64,000 nucleotides of DNA from Piscinibacter gummiphilus (GTDB lineage: Bacteria; Pseudomonadota; Gammaproteobacteria; Burkholderiales; Burkholderiaceae_C): positions 1,240,001 through 1,304,000 of the forward strand of contig NZ_CP015118.1 in assembly GCF_002116905.1 (NCBI RefSeq). The letters are read 5' to 3'. Positions 1 through 8,345 of this stretch are shown here, one piece after another (the first letter of the stretch is position 1; each line of letters starts with the position of its first letter). Made by a program: the position numbers and the translations under genes. A model generated the notes under the pieces. The model was not told the DNA's origin and ran no database searches. It saw nothing but the letters and a program-made list of their open reading frames with translations.

Positions 1-401
1 ATGAACCCCATGCCGGTGCCCAGCAGTTCGGACAGCGCCCGCGCGAAGTGCGTCTTGCCGATGCCGGGGGAGCCGAGCAGCAGCAGCGGGGTGATCTCGA
101 GGGCGTCGCGGCTGTCCTCGCAGAGGGCCAGCTGGCGCTTCACGTCGTCGAGCACGGCGGTGAAGTTGGGCAGGTCGTCGTAGAGGTGGTCCATGGCCGG
201 GAGGCCGGCGGGCTTGACCTGGAAGCGGTCGGGGCCCTTCTCGAGCATGCGCTCGTAGGTGGAACGGAGGGTTTCGTGTTCCTTGTCGGGGAGGCGGTCG
301 AGCCGGCGGCCGACGTCGTCGACGCGGTAGACGCTTCGCATGCGGGCAATGGGGATGTTGCCTCGGGGCGACACGGTGACCAGATCGTTGGATGCGCTCA
401 T
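1..401 (-). CDS. AAA+ ATPase, Lon-like (5' part only, runs off the window start)
   Basis: The reading frame begins with ATG at 401 behind a clear ribosome binding site (AGGAGGT about 5 bases upstream) and stays open to base 1, so 133 codons of the N-terminal part are present. A Walker A motif, GSPGIGKT, lies at residues 110-117, preceded by a hydrophobic LLLL strand, as in AAA+ ATPases of the Lon/ClpX type. The first 80 residues are charged and not recognised. The usual continuation in such proteins (Walker B, sensor, arginine finger) is outside the window, so protease, chaperone or helper functions cannot be told apart. Its start lies 125 bp from the stop of the next gene on the same strand, so the two could be co-transcribed. 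Confidence 0.75.
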   Translation of the reverse strand, partial: MSASNDLVTVSPRGNIPIARMRSVYRVDDVGRRLDRLPDKEHETLRSTYERMLEKGPDRFQVKPAGLPAMDHLYDDLPNFTAVLDDVKRQLALCEDSRDALEITPLLLLGSPGIGKTHFARALSELLGTGMGF

Positions 402-526
402 GCGGACCTCCTGAACCAACCAATGACTTCATTCAACCACGGCCCGCGCAAGAGGGCGTGATGAATAACCCATGGAAAGACCTGCCAGATGGAGAGCATG
501 GAGCGTGCCCGCTCGCAGACGGGCGA

Positions 527-1399
527 TCAGGCCGGCACGTCGCCTTCGATGGTCGTGCGGTGGAGCTTGCGCCGCAGGTGGTCGGGGCAGCCGGCCGCGA
601 GGTGCATCACCGAGCGGTTGTCCCAGAACACCATGTCGTGCGGCTGCCAGGCGTGGCGGTACAGGTGCTCGGGCTTCACGCTGTGCGCGAACAGCAGGTC
701 GAGCAGTTCGCGGCTCTCGGTCTCGCTCACGCCGAGGATGCGCGTGGTGAAGTGTTCGCTGACGAAGAGCGCCTTGCGGCCGGTCTCCGGGTGCGTGCGC
801 ACGACCGGCTGGAGGGCCGGACGCACCTGGGCCTTCTGTTCGTCGGACAGGTCGGGGCGCCACGGGCTGCGCTTCTGCATCTCGGCGTACTTGGCGAGGT
901 AGCTGTGTTCGGCCTTCAACCCTTCGACACGGCGTTGGAGGTCGGCGGGCAGCGTGTCCCAGGCGAGGTGCATGTTCGCGAACAGCGTGTCGCCGCCTTC
1001 GGACGGCAACTCCTGCGCGTGCAGCAGCGAGCCGAGGCTCGGGCGTTCCTTGTACGAGAGGTCCGAGTGCCAGTACTGGCCGGCGTCGCCGAGGCCGATG
1101 GGTTTGCCGTCTTCCCTGATGTTGGAAACGATGAGGATCTCGGGATGGCCGGGCAGCAGGAACTGGTGCAGCACGTGGATCTCCAGCCGGCCGAAGCGGC
1201 GGCTGAACTCGATCTGCTGGGCCGGCGTGATGCGCTGGTCGCGGAACACCAGCACGTGGTGATCGAGGTGCGCGCGGTGCACGGCGCGGAAGGTGGTGTC
1301 GTCCACCGGGCGGGTCAGGTCGAGGCCGGTGACGGACGCGCCGAGCGGCGCGTCGAGCGGGGTGATCGACAGGGCGTCGGTGAGGGCGGCGTGTGACAT
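527..1399 (-). CDS. TauD/TfdA-family 2-oxoglutarate-dependent dioxygenase
   Basis: A 290-residue protein of normal length for the taurine dioxygenase family. These enzymes use Fe(II), O2 and 2-oxoglutarate to hydroxylate a sulfonate or similar compound and release sulfite. The iron-binding facial triad is visible: H111-x-D113 (in WHSDLSY) and H266 (in SVMHLA). R281 follows the distal His by 15 residues, the spacing of the 2-oxoglutarate-binding Arg in TauD. The start ATG at 1399 is chosen because the protein then opens directly into the family N-terminus (the ITPLDAPLGA region). It is divergent from the sulfur-scavenging genes to its right, which supports a role in organosulfur use. The exact substrate (taurine, alkylsulfonate, sulfate ester) cannot be read from the sequence. 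Confidence 0.88.
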   Translation of the reverse strand: MSHAALTDALSITPLDAPLGASVTGLDLTRPVDDTTFRAVHRAHLDHHVLVFRDQRITPAQQIEFSRRFGRLEIHVLHQFLLPGHPEILIVSNIREDGKPIGLGDAGQYWHSDLSYKERPSLGSLLHAQELPSEGGDTLFANMHLAWDTLPADLQRRVEGLKAEHSYLAKYAEMQKRSPWRPDLSDEQKAQVRPALQPVVRTHPETGRKALFVSEHFTTRILGVSETESRELLDLLFAHSVKPEHLYRHAWQPHDMVFWDNRSVMHLAAGCPDHLRRKLHRTTIEGDVPA

Positions 1400-1565
1400 G
1401 CCTGGCACCGTACGCCTGGCGCGGGCGACGCGCAAGGAAGGATTGCGAGCGAGCTTGGTTGCCGTCCGCATGAGGCGCGGTGCAGATCGAAACACGGTTT
1501 TCTTCGTTGTCCGGGCCGTCGAAGGCCAGAACACTGGCGTCATTCCGAACCGTCGTCTGTTCACC

Positions 1566-2756
1566 GTGACCTTGTCTTCCCGCCCCATCGAACCCCCGCC
1601 GCTCGCGGACCGTGTCGAGGCCTTGGCCGCCGCGCTCGCGGCCACCGCCATCGAACGTGACCGCGCCGGCGGCCATGCCCGCGCCGAACGCGAGTTGATC
1701 CGCGAGAGCGGCCTGCTGACGCTCACCATCCCCGCCGCGTTCGGCGGCGACGGCGCGCCGTTCTCGACGATGCTGCGGATCGTGCGCCGCCTCGCCGAGG
1801 TCGACAGCGCGCTCGCCCACCTGCTCGCGTTCCACCACCTGCAGATCGCGGGGATCGTGCTCTACGGCACGACCGAACAGCAGGAGACGCTGCTGCGTGG
1901 CACCGTCACGCACCGCTGGTTCTGGGGCAACGCACTGAACCCGCTCGACAAGCGGGCCATCGCGGTCGACGATCGGGAGGGCGGCTACGTCATCGAGGGT
2001 GTGAAGAGCTTCAGCTCGGGCTCGGTCGGCTCCGACCGCATCACCATCTCGGCGTGGCACGAGGCCACGCAGACCGCGCTGATCGCAGCCCTGCCCACCG
2101 ACCGCCGCGGTGTCGTCGTGTCGCCCGACTGGGACGCCTTCGGCCAACGCCAGACCGACAGCGGCACGGTGAGCTTCGACCGCGTGCGGGTCGATGCCCA
2201 TGAACTGTTGCAGGTCCCGGGCGCCGTGGCGACGCCGCGGGCCACGCTGCGCTCGCAGGTGGCCCAGCTGATCCTGACCAACCTGTACCTCGGCATCGCG
2301 ACCGGCGCCTTCGAGGGAGCCCGCCGCTACACGCTGGAGCAGACGAAACCGTGGTTCGCGTCCGGTGTCGCGCGGGCCGCCGACGACCCCGTCGTGCAGC
2401 ACCGCTACGGCGACCTGTGGCTGCACATCCGCCCCGCGGCCGTGCTGGCCGACGAGGCGGCGGCGCTGCTCGACGCCGCCATCGCGCGAGGGCCTTCGCT
2501 CACCGCGGCCGAACGCGGCGAGGTGGCCGTGGCCGGCGCCGAGGCGAAGGTGCTGGCGCACCGCGCGGGCCTGGCGGTGACGTCGCAGCTGTTCGAGCTG
2601 ACCGGCGCGCGGTCCACGTCCGAACGCCTCGGGCTCGACCGCTTCTGGCGCAACGTGCGCGTGCACACGCTGCACGACCCCGTCGACTACAAGCTGCGCG
2701 ACCTCGGCCGGCACCGGCTCGACGGCCGCGTGCCCGATCCCACCCCGTACTCGTGA
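1566..2756 (+). CDS. SfnB/DszC-like acyl-CoA dehydrogenase-fold flavoprotein
   Basis: About 396 residues with the acyl-CoA dehydrogenase fold: an N-terminal helical part ending in PAAFGGDG (about residues 56-63), a central beta domain, and a C-terminal helical part ending in VDYKLRDLGRHRLDG. Members that lie beside sulfur-uptake genes are the SfnB and DszC types, which are linked to oxidation of sulfones and aromatic sulfur compounds with reduced flavin. The start is uncertain. GTG at 1566 gives the usual family length but has no clear ribosome binding site; an in-frame TTG at 1572 and an ATG at 1470 are alternatives. The stop is 8 bp from the next gene, so it heads the metNIQ-like operon. 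Role in sulfur acquisition is inferred from family and context. Confidence 0.8.
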   Translation: MTLSSRPIEPPPLADRVEALAAALAATAIERDRAGGHARAERELIRESGLLTLTIPAAFGGDGAPFSTMLRIVRRLAEVDSALAHLLAFHHLQIAGIVLYGTTEQQETLLRGTVTHRWFWGNALNPLDKRAIAVDDREGGYVIEGVKSFSSGSVGSDRITISAWHEATQTALIAALPTDRRGVVVSPDWDAFGQRQTDSGTVSFDRVRVDAHELLQVPGAVATPRATLRSQVAQLILTNLYLGIATGAFEGARRYTLEQTKPWFASGVARAADDPVVQHRYGDLWLHIRPAAVLADEAAALLDAAIARGPSLTAAERGEVAVAGAEAKVLAHRAGLAVTSQLFELTGARSTSERLGLDRFWRNVRVHTLHDPVDYKLRDLGRHRLDGRVPDPTPYS

Positions 2757-2764
2757 GGACCGAC

Positions 2765-3601
2765 ATGGGACACGTCCAGACCCTGGAGCCTGCCTCGGCC
2801 CCGCCGCTACTGCGCCTCGACCGCGTCAACAAGCGCTTCCACCTGCCCGACGGCACCCCGTTCCACGCCGTGCGCGACGTGTCGCTGCAGGTGCGCGCGG
2901 GCGACATCTTCGGCCTCGTGGGCAAGAGTGGCGCCGGCAAGTCCACGCTGCTGCGCACCATCAACCTGCTCGAACGTCCCGACTCCGGTACCGTCACCGT
3001 CGCCGGGCAGGACCTGACCTCGCTCGACAAGCGCGCGCTGCGTTCGGCACGGCAGTCCATCGGCATGATCTTCCAGCAGTTCAACCTGCTGCAGAACGCC
3101 ACAGTGGCCGACAACGTCGCGTTCCCGTTGCGGCTGCACGGCGGGCGCACCACCGCGCAGATCGCCGCGCGCGTGCGCGAGTGCCTGTCGATCGTGGACC
3201 TCACCGACAAGGCTGGCAGCCACCCCGCGCAGCTGTCCGGCGGCCAGAAGCAGCGCGTGGCGATCGCCCGCGCGCTCGCGCCCGAACCCGCGCTGCTGCT
3301 GTGCGACGAGCCCACGTCGGCGCTCGACGCCGAGACCACGCGCAGCGTGCTCGACACGCTGAGCCACATCAACAAGACCCTCGGTGTGACCATCGTGATC
3401 GTGACTCACGAGCTGTCGGTGGTGCGCCGCCTGTGCCGCCACGTCGCGGTGATCGAGCAGGGTGCGGTGGCCGAGCAGTTCGCCGTGGCCGAGGAGGCCG
3501 GCGTGTTGCGCCGGACCGTGCTGGGCCGCGAACTCGCACGCCTGGCCGCATCGCCCGAGGAAGCCCGCCTGCTCGACCGCCTGGAGGCCGCCGTCGCATG
3601 A
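2765..3601 (+). CDS. MetN-like ABC transporter ATPase (short form)
   Basis: A 278-residue ABC ATPase. Walker A is GKSGAGKST at residues 53-61, the signature LSGGQ at 157-161 and Walker B LLLCDEP at 177-183, followed by the D-loop SALD. It most resembles MetN, the motor of the D/L-methionine importer. It is about 65 residues shorter than E. coli MetN because the C-terminal ACT-like (NIL) domain, which senses methionine and inhibits transport in trans, is absent. The gene overlaps the permease gene by 4 bp (ATGA) and is followed by a MetQ-type binding protein, so a complete importer is encoded. Loss of the regulatory domain, and the monooxygenase neighbours, suggest a sulfur compound other than, or besides, methionine. 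That is inference. Confidence 0.88.
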   Translation: MGHVQTLEPASAPPLLRLDRVNKRFHLPDGTPFHAVRDVSLQVRAGDIFGLVGKSGAGKSTLLRTINLLERPDSGTVTVAGQDLTSLDKRALRSARQSIGMIFQQFNLLQNATVADNVAFPLRLHGGRTTAQIAARVRECLSIVDLTDKAGSHPAQLSGGQKQRVAIARALAPEPALLLCDEPTSALDAETTRSVLDTLSHINKTLGVTIVIVTHELSVVRRLCRHVAVIEQGAVAEQFAVAEEAGVLRRTVLGRELARLAASPEEARLLDRLEAAVA

Positions 3602-4269
3602 ACTTCCTCTCCGACAACATCGTCGCCGTGCTGCCCGAGCTGGGCACGGCTGTGGGCCAGACGCTGCTGATGCTCGCCATCGGACTGTCCGCGGCCGTGC
3701 TGCTGGGCGGACCGATGGGGGTGCTGCTGTTCCTGCTGAGCCCCGGGCAGTCGCTGGAACAGCGCCACACGTTCCGCGTGCTGAACTGGATCGTGAACAC
3801 CGTGCGGTCGTTCCCGTTCATCATCCTGCTCGTCGCCCTCGTGCCGTTCACCCGCGTGATCGCCGGCACGTCCATCGGGCCCGTGGCCGCGGCCGTGCCG
3901 CTCAGCTTCGCGGCCATCCCGTACTTCGCCCGCCTCGTGGAGCAGTGCCTGCGCGACGTGCCGCGCGGCGTGGTCGAGGCGGCCCATGCGATGGGCGCGT
4001 CCGAGCTGCAGATCGTGTGGCGCGTGCTGGTCGTCGAGGCCCGCTCGGGCCTGGTGCTCGCGCTCACCGTGCTCGCCATCAGCTTCCTGTCGTACTCGGC
4101 CGTGGCCGGGGTCGTGGGCGGCGGCGGCATCGGCGACCTCGCGATCCGCTACGGCTACTACCGCTTCCAGACCGACGTGATGGTGCTCACCGTCGCGATC
4201 CTCGTCGTGCTCGTGCAGCTGATCCAGTTCGGCGGCAACACGATCGCCCGCCACCTCGACAAACGCTGA
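3598..4269 (+). CDS. MetI-like ABC transporter permease
   Basis: A 223-residue inner-membrane permease with about five hydrophobic segments. The cytoplasmic coupling motif EAAHAMGAS lies at residues 127-135, as expected for binding-protein-dependent permeases. Length and layout match MetI of the methionine uptake transporter. The start ATG overlaps the stop of the ATPase gene (ATGA), indicating translational coupling. It presumably forms a homodimer with two copies of the upstream ATPase and receives substrate from the MetQ-like protein encoded 23 bp downstream. Confidence 0.9.
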   Translation: MNFLSDNIVAVLPELGTAVGQTLLMLAIGLSAAVLLGGPMGVLLFLLSPGQSLEQRHTFRVLNWIVNTVRSFPFIILLVALVPFTRVIAGTSIGPVAAAVPLSFAAIPYFARLVEQCLRDVPRGVVEAAHAMGASELQIVWRVLVVEARSGLVLALTVLAISFLSYSAVAGVVGGGGIGDLAIRYGYYRFQTDVMVLTVAILVVLVQLIQFGGNTIARHLDKR

Positions 4270-4292
4270 TTCTTCTCCCCAAGGACCCTGTC

Positions 4293-5108
4293 ATGACCTT
4301 CGCCCGCCGTTCCACCCTTGCCGCGCTGTTCGCGCTGTCCGCCACCATCGCGCTGCCCTCGTTCGCCCAGGAGAAGAAGGAACTCGTCTTCGGCGCCACC
4401 GCCGGCCCGTACGCCGACCAGATCAAGGTCGGCATCAAACCGCTGCTGGAGAAGAAGGGCTACCGCGTCAAGGTCGTCGAGTTCAACGACTACATCCAGC
4501 CGAACCACGCGCTGGCCCAGGGCGCGCTGGATGCCAACGCGTTCCAGCACATCGTCTACCTGACCAAGTTCGCCACCGAGAACAAGCTCGAGCTGAGCGA
4601 GCTGCTGAAGGTGCCCACCGCACCCATCGCGATCTACAGCAAGAAGCACAAGTCGCTCGGCGAGGTGAAGGACGGCGCCACCGTCGCGCTGCCGAACGAT
4701 CCCACCAACGCGGCGCGTGCGCTCGTGGTGCTGGAGCAGATCGGCTGGGTCAAGCTGCGCGAGGGTTACGACCCGATCCGCGCGTCCGAGAAGGACGTGG
4801 CGTCGAACCCGAAGAAGCTCAAGCTCGTGCCGCTCGAAGCCGCGCAGCTGCCGCGTTCGCTGGACGACACCGACTTCTCGTTCGTCAACGGCAACTTCGC
4901 GCTGGCCTCGGGCCTCAAGCTCACCGAGGCCCTGGCCCTGGAGAAGACGAGCCCCACGTACCAGAACCTCGTGGCCGTGCGCACGGCCGACAAGGACAAG
5001 CCCTGGGTCAAGGACATCGCCGACGCCTACCGGTCGAAGGAGTTCCTCGCGGTCACCGAGAAGAACTTCGCCGGTTTCGTGAAGACCGAGTATCAGCAGG
5101 GCCGTTGA
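4293..5108 (+). CDS. MetQ-like periplasmic substrate-binding protein
   Basis: A 271-residue NlpA/MetQ-family binding protein. The N-terminus has a basic start (MTFARRST), a hydrophobic core and an SFA cleavage site at about residue 25 with no lipobox Cys, so a soluble periplasmic form is expected, unlike the lipoprotein form of E. coli MetQ. Family landmarks are visible: FGATAGPYADQ near the mature N-terminus, FNDYIQPNHAL, and LEAAQLPRSLDD in the second lobe. It completes the MetNIQ-type importer with the two preceding genes. A paralogue lies three genes further on (7453-8229). Confidence 0.9.
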   Translation: MTFARRSTLAALFALSATIALPSFAQEKKELVFGATAGPYADQIKVGIKPLLEKKGYRVKVVEFNDYIQPNHALAQGALDANAFQHIVYLTKFATENKLELSELLKVPTAPIAIYSKKHKSLGEVKDGATVALPNDPTNAARALVVLEQIGWVKLREGYDPIRASEKDVASNPKKLKLVPLEAAQLPRSLDDTDFSFVNGNFALASGLKLTEALALEKTSPTYQNLVAVRTADKDKPWVKDIADAYRSKEFLAVTEKNFAGFVKTEYQQGR

Positions 5109-5116
5109 GCGAAGCG

Positions 5117-6478
5117 ATGGGCCAACGCATCCGCTTCAACGCGTTCCAGATGAACGCGGCGTCGCACCAGTCGCCCGGGCTGTGGACCCACCCGCGCGAC
5201 TCGGCGCATCGCTACACCGACCCGCAGCACTGGGTGGACCTCGCGAAGCTGCTCGAACGCGGCGTGTTCGACGGCGTGTTCCTCGCCGACGTGCTGGGCG
5301 TGTACGACGTGTTCGGCGGCAACCACGAGGCGGCGGTGCGCCACGGCGTGCAGGTGCCCGTCAACGACCCGCTGGCGCTCGTGCCGCTGATGGCGCAGGC
5401 CACCGAACACCTGGGCTTCGGCGTCACCTGCGCGCTGACGTACGAGCATCCGTACCCGTTCGCGCGGCGCATCTCCACGCTCGACCACCTGACCGGCGGC
5501 CGCGTGGGCTGGAACATCGTCACCGGCTACCTCGACAGCGCGGCGCGCAACCTGGGGCTGTCGAACCAGCTGGGGCACGACGCGCGGTACGACCTGGCCG
5601 ACGAGTACATGGACGTGGTCTACAAGCTCTGGGAAAAGAGCTGGGCCGACGACGCGGTGCGCCGCGACAAGGCCACCGGCACGTTCACCGACCCGGCGAA
5701 GGTGCGGCCCATCCGCCACGCGGGCACGCACTACCAGGTGCCGGGCATCCACCTGTGCGAACCGTCGCCGCAGCGCACGCCGGTGCTGTACCAGGCGGGC
5801 ACGTCCCCGCGCGGGGTCGCGTTCGCGGCGCGCCATGCGGAGTGCGTGTTCATCAGCGGTCCCACCGAGACCGTGCTGAAGCGCTACGTCGACACCGTGC
5901 GCGGCGGCCTCGTGGCCCAGGGCCGGCCGGCCGACGACGTGCTGATCTACGCGCAGGCGCTCGTGATCACCGCACCCACCGAGGCCGAGGCCCGCGCGAA
6001 GCACCGCGAGCTGCTCGAACACATCGACGTGGAGGCGTCGCTCGCGCTGCTGTCGGGCTGGACCGGGGTCGACTTCTCGAAGTACGACCCCGACGCGCCC
6101 ATCGAACACGTGGACACCGAGGCCGGCCGCACCGCGCTCGCGTCGTTCAGCCAGACCGATCCCTCGCGCAAGTGGGCGGTGGGCGAGGCGGCGCGGTTCA
6201 TCGGCCTGGGCGGGCGCGGCCCCGTCATCGTGGGCTCGGCGTCGCAGGTGGCCGACGAACTCGAACGCTGGGTCGACGCGACCGGCATCGACGGCTTCAA
6301 CCTGACCTACGCGCTGGCCCACGAAACGATGCGTGACGTCGTGGACCACGTGGTGCCCGAGCTGCAACGGCGCGGCCGGTACGCCACGTCGTACAGCGAC
6401 GGCACGTTGCGCGAGAAGCTGTTCGCCCGCGGTCCGCGCCTGGGCGCCGGGCACGCGGCGACCCGCGTTCGGATCTGA
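5117..6478 (+). CDS. NtaA/SnaA/DszA-family FMN-dependent monooxygenase
   Basis: A 453-residue luciferase-like (LLM class) monooxygenase of the nitrilotriacetate monooxygenase/SnaA/DszA group, close to the usual length of about 450. These enzymes use FMNH2 from a separate reductase and O2 to oxidise C-S or C-N bonds. The N-terminal FNAFQMNAASHQSPGLW block, FDGVFLADVLG and RVGWNIVTGYLDSAARNLG are typical of the family. ATG at 5117 is preferred; an in-frame TTG at 5105 overlaps the metQ stop and would add four residues. Placed between sulfur-compound transport genes, it probably liberates sulfite from an imported organosulfur compound. No flavin reductase gene is in the window. Confidence 0.86.
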   Translation: MGQRIRFNAFQMNAASHQSPGLWTHPRDSAHRYTDPQHWVDLAKLLERGVFDGVFLADVLGVYDVFGGNHEAAVRHGVQVPVNDPLALVPLMAQATEHLGFGVTCALTYEHPYPFARRISTLDHLTGGRVGWNIVTGYLDSAARNLGLSNQLGHDARYDLADEYMDVVYKLWEKSWADDAVRRDKATGTFTDPAKVRPIRHAGTHYQVPGIHLCEPSPQRTPVLYQAGTSPRGVAFAARHAECVFISGPTETVLKRYVDTVRGGLVAQGRPADDVLIYAQALVITAPTEAEARAKHRELLEHIDVEASLALLSGWTGVDFSKYDPDAPIEHVDTEAGRTALASFSQTDPSRKWAVGEAARFIGLGGRGPVIVGSASQVADELERWVDATGIDGFNLTYALAHETMRDVVDHVVPELQRRGRYATSYSDGTLREKLFARGPRLGAGHAATRVRI

Positions 6479-6505
6479 TTTTTCATCACAAGAAAGAACG
6501 ACCAC

Positions 6506-7456
6506 ATGACCGCCTTCCTGAACCGCCGTGACCTGCTGGCCCTGGCCGCCGCCGCGGCCGTGACGCCCGCCTTCGCCGCCGACAACAAGGTGCTGCGCAT
6601 CGGCTACCAGAAGTTCAACACGCTCAACATCCTGAAAGGTGCGGGCAAGCTCGAGGAGGCGTTGAAGCCCCAGGGCTGGACCGTGCAGTGGTTCGAGTTC
6701 GCCACCGGCCCCGTGCTGTTCGAGGCCCTGAACGCTGGCTCGATCGACTTCGGCCACGCGGCCGACACGCCCACCGTGTTCGCGCAGGCCGCCGGCGTCA
6801 ACTCGGTCTACCTCGCGGCCGAACAGCCGTACCCGCAGGGCATCGCGATCCTCGTGCCGAAGGACTCGCCGGTGAAGGCCATCGCCGACCTGAAGGGGAG
6901 GAAGGTCGCCGTGGGCCGCGGGTGGAACGTGCAGTACCTGCTCGTGCGCGCGCTGGAAGACGCCGGCCTGAGCTTCGACGACATCCAGCCCGCGTGGGTC
7001 AACAACGCGGCGGATGCCCGCACCGCGTTCGAGTCCGGCAAGGTGGACGCGGTGGGCCTGTGGGACCCGTTCCTCGCGGGCGCCCAGCTCGCGGGCAATC
7101 CGCGGGTGCTGCGCAACGGCGAGGGGCTGTCGAACAACCGCACCTTCTACATCTCGACGCCGCAGTTCGCGGGCGCGAACCCGCAGGTGCTTCGCACGGT
7201 GTTCGCCGAGCTGAAGAAGACGAACGAGTGGGCCGACGGCCACCCGCAGCAGCTCGCCGACCAGCTCGCGCCGCAGCTCGGCGTGCCGAGCCCCGTGCTC
7301 AAGCTCGCGACCGACCGCCGCCGCTACACCGCCGTGCCGGTGGACGCGGGCATCGTCGCCGAACAGCAGCGCATCGCCGACACCTTCTTCAAACTCAACC
7401 TGATCAAGCGGCAGATCGCGGTCAAGGACGCGGTGTTCAAGGAGGTGCTGCTGTGA
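6506..7456 (+). CDS. SsuA-like aliphatic sulfonate-binding protein (no dedicated SsuBC nearby)
   Basis: A 316-residue periplasmic binding protein of the SsuA/TauA group. A twin-arginine-containing signal peptide (NRRDLLALAAAAA) ends near AFA at residue 24. The mature N-terminus reads RIGYQKFNTLNILK, followed by a FEFATGPVLFEALNAGSIDFG block that is diagnostic for aliphatic sulfonate binding proteins. In most genomes ssuA sits with ssuB (ATPase) and ssuC (permease); neither is present here. It could feed the MetNI-like permease of the same operon or a distant SsuBC. The stop overlaps the start of the next gene (GTGA). Confidence 0.88.
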   Translation: MTAFLNRRDLLALAAAAAVTPAFAADNKVLRIGYQKFNTLNILKGAGKLEEALKPQGWTVQWFEFATGPVLFEALNAGSIDFGHAADTPTVFAQAAGVNSVYLAAEQPYPQGIAILVPKDSPVKAIADLKGRKVAVGRGWNVQYLLVRALEDAGLSFDDIQPAWVNNAADARTAFESGKVDAVGLWDPFLAGAQLAGNPRVLRNGEGLSNNRTFYISTPQFAGANPQVLRTVFAELKKTNEWADGHPQQLADQLAPQLGVPSPVLKLATDRRRYTAVPVDAGIVAEQQRIADTFFKLNLIKRQIAVKDAVFKEVLL

Positions 7457-8229
7457 AGCGCGTGCTGGGGGGCGTGGTGCTGGCCGCGTCGGCGCTCGCG
7501 GCACACGCACAGGACACCGTGCGCCTCGCCGTCACCGCGGGCCCGCACGCGCAGATCGCGGAGGCGGCGCGCACCGTTGCGGCCCGCGACGGCCTCGTGC
7601 TGCAGATCGTCGAGTTCCAGGACTACATCCAGCCGAACGCGGCGTTGGACGCGGGGGATGTGCAGGCCAACAGCTACCAGCATCGCCCGTTCCTGCAGAG
7701 CCAGATCCAGGCCCGCGGCTACAAGATCACCGCGGTGGGCGACACTGTCACCTTCCCGATGGGCTTCTACTCGAAGAAGGTGAAGTCGCTCGACGCGCTG
7801 GCGAAGGGCGCGAAGGTCGGCATCCAGAACGACCCGTCCAACAGCGGGCGGGCGCTGGCCCTGCTGCAGAAGTACGGGGCGATCAAGCTCAAGCCGGGCG
7901 CGGGCATCTCGGCCACCCTGGCCGACATCGCCGAGAACCCGAAGGGGCTGCAGATCGTGCCGCTGGAGGCTGCTCAGCTGCCCCGTTCCCTCGACGACCT
8001 CGACGCCGCCGCGATCAACACGAACTATGCGGTCCAGGCGAACCTCGTGCCCACGCGGGACGCCATCGCCATCGAGGATGCCAAGGGCCCCTACGCCAAC
8101 CTGCTGGCGGTGCGCACCGTCGACAAGGACAAGCCGTGGGTCGCGAAGCTGGTCAAGGCGTTCCAGTCGCCGGAGGTGAGGAAGCTGGTCGAGTCGAGCT
8201 TCGGCGGGTCGCTGGTGCCGGCGTTCTGA
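7453..8229 (+). CDS. Second MetQ-like substrate-binding protein
   Basis: A 258-residue NlpA/MetQ-family protein, paralogous to the one at 4293-5108. Shared landmarks are TAGPHAQIAE, a DYIQPNAAL motif and the block LEAAQLPRSLDD. The start is GTG at 7453: a strong ribosome binding site (AAGGAGGT, about 7 bases upstream) sits inside the end of ssuA, and the start overlaps the ssuA stop as GTGA. A short Sec signal (MKRVLGGVVLAASALAAHAQ) lacks a lipobox. Two MetQ-type proteins plus an SsuA in one operon with a single ATPase/permease pair suggest one channel served by several receptors, or a broadened substrate range. This is inference. Confidence 0.86.
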   Translation: MKRVLGGVVLAASALAAHAQDTVRLAVTAGPHAQIAEAARTVAARDGLVLQIVEFQDYIQPNAALDAGDVQANSYQHRPFLQSQIQARGYKITAVGDTVTFPMGFYSKKVKSLDALAKGAKVGIQNDPSNSGRALALLQKYGAIKLKPGAGISATLADIAENPKGLQIVPLEAAQLPRSLDDLDAAAINTNYAVQANLVPTRDAIAIEDAKGPYANLLAVRTVDKDKPWVAKLVKAFQSPEVRKLVESSFGGSLVPAF

Positions 8230-8237
8230 AAAAGCTG

Positions 8238-8331
8238 CGTCATCCCGGCGGAGGCCGGGACCCCGTGCGTGCGTTCACGCAATGGCGCGCGAGGTGACCA
8301 CTCAGGGTCCCGGCCTTCGCCGGGATGACGA
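8238..8331. repeat. REP-like inverted repeat pair between convergent genes
   Basis: Two near-identical copies of a unit whose core reads GTCATCCCGG followed by a GC-rich dyad lie at 8239-8263 and, inverted, at 8305-8330, separated by about 41 bp. Each unit is itself an imperfect palindrome (CCCGG...CCGGG). The pair occupies the gap between the convergent ends of the second metQ-like gene and gspF, so the transcript could fold into a long hairpin that may stop transcription from both sides. The same unit recurs at 62019-62044. Such dispersed palindromes are common in intergenic DNA of high-GC proteobacteria. Confidence 0.75.
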
Positions 8332-8345
8332 GTGTTTTGGGAGCT

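Noticed and set aside
1470..1565. N-terminal extension of the SfnB-like protein from ATG 1470
   Set aside because: The extra 32 residues do not resemble the family and the ATG lacks a well-spaced ribosome binding site.
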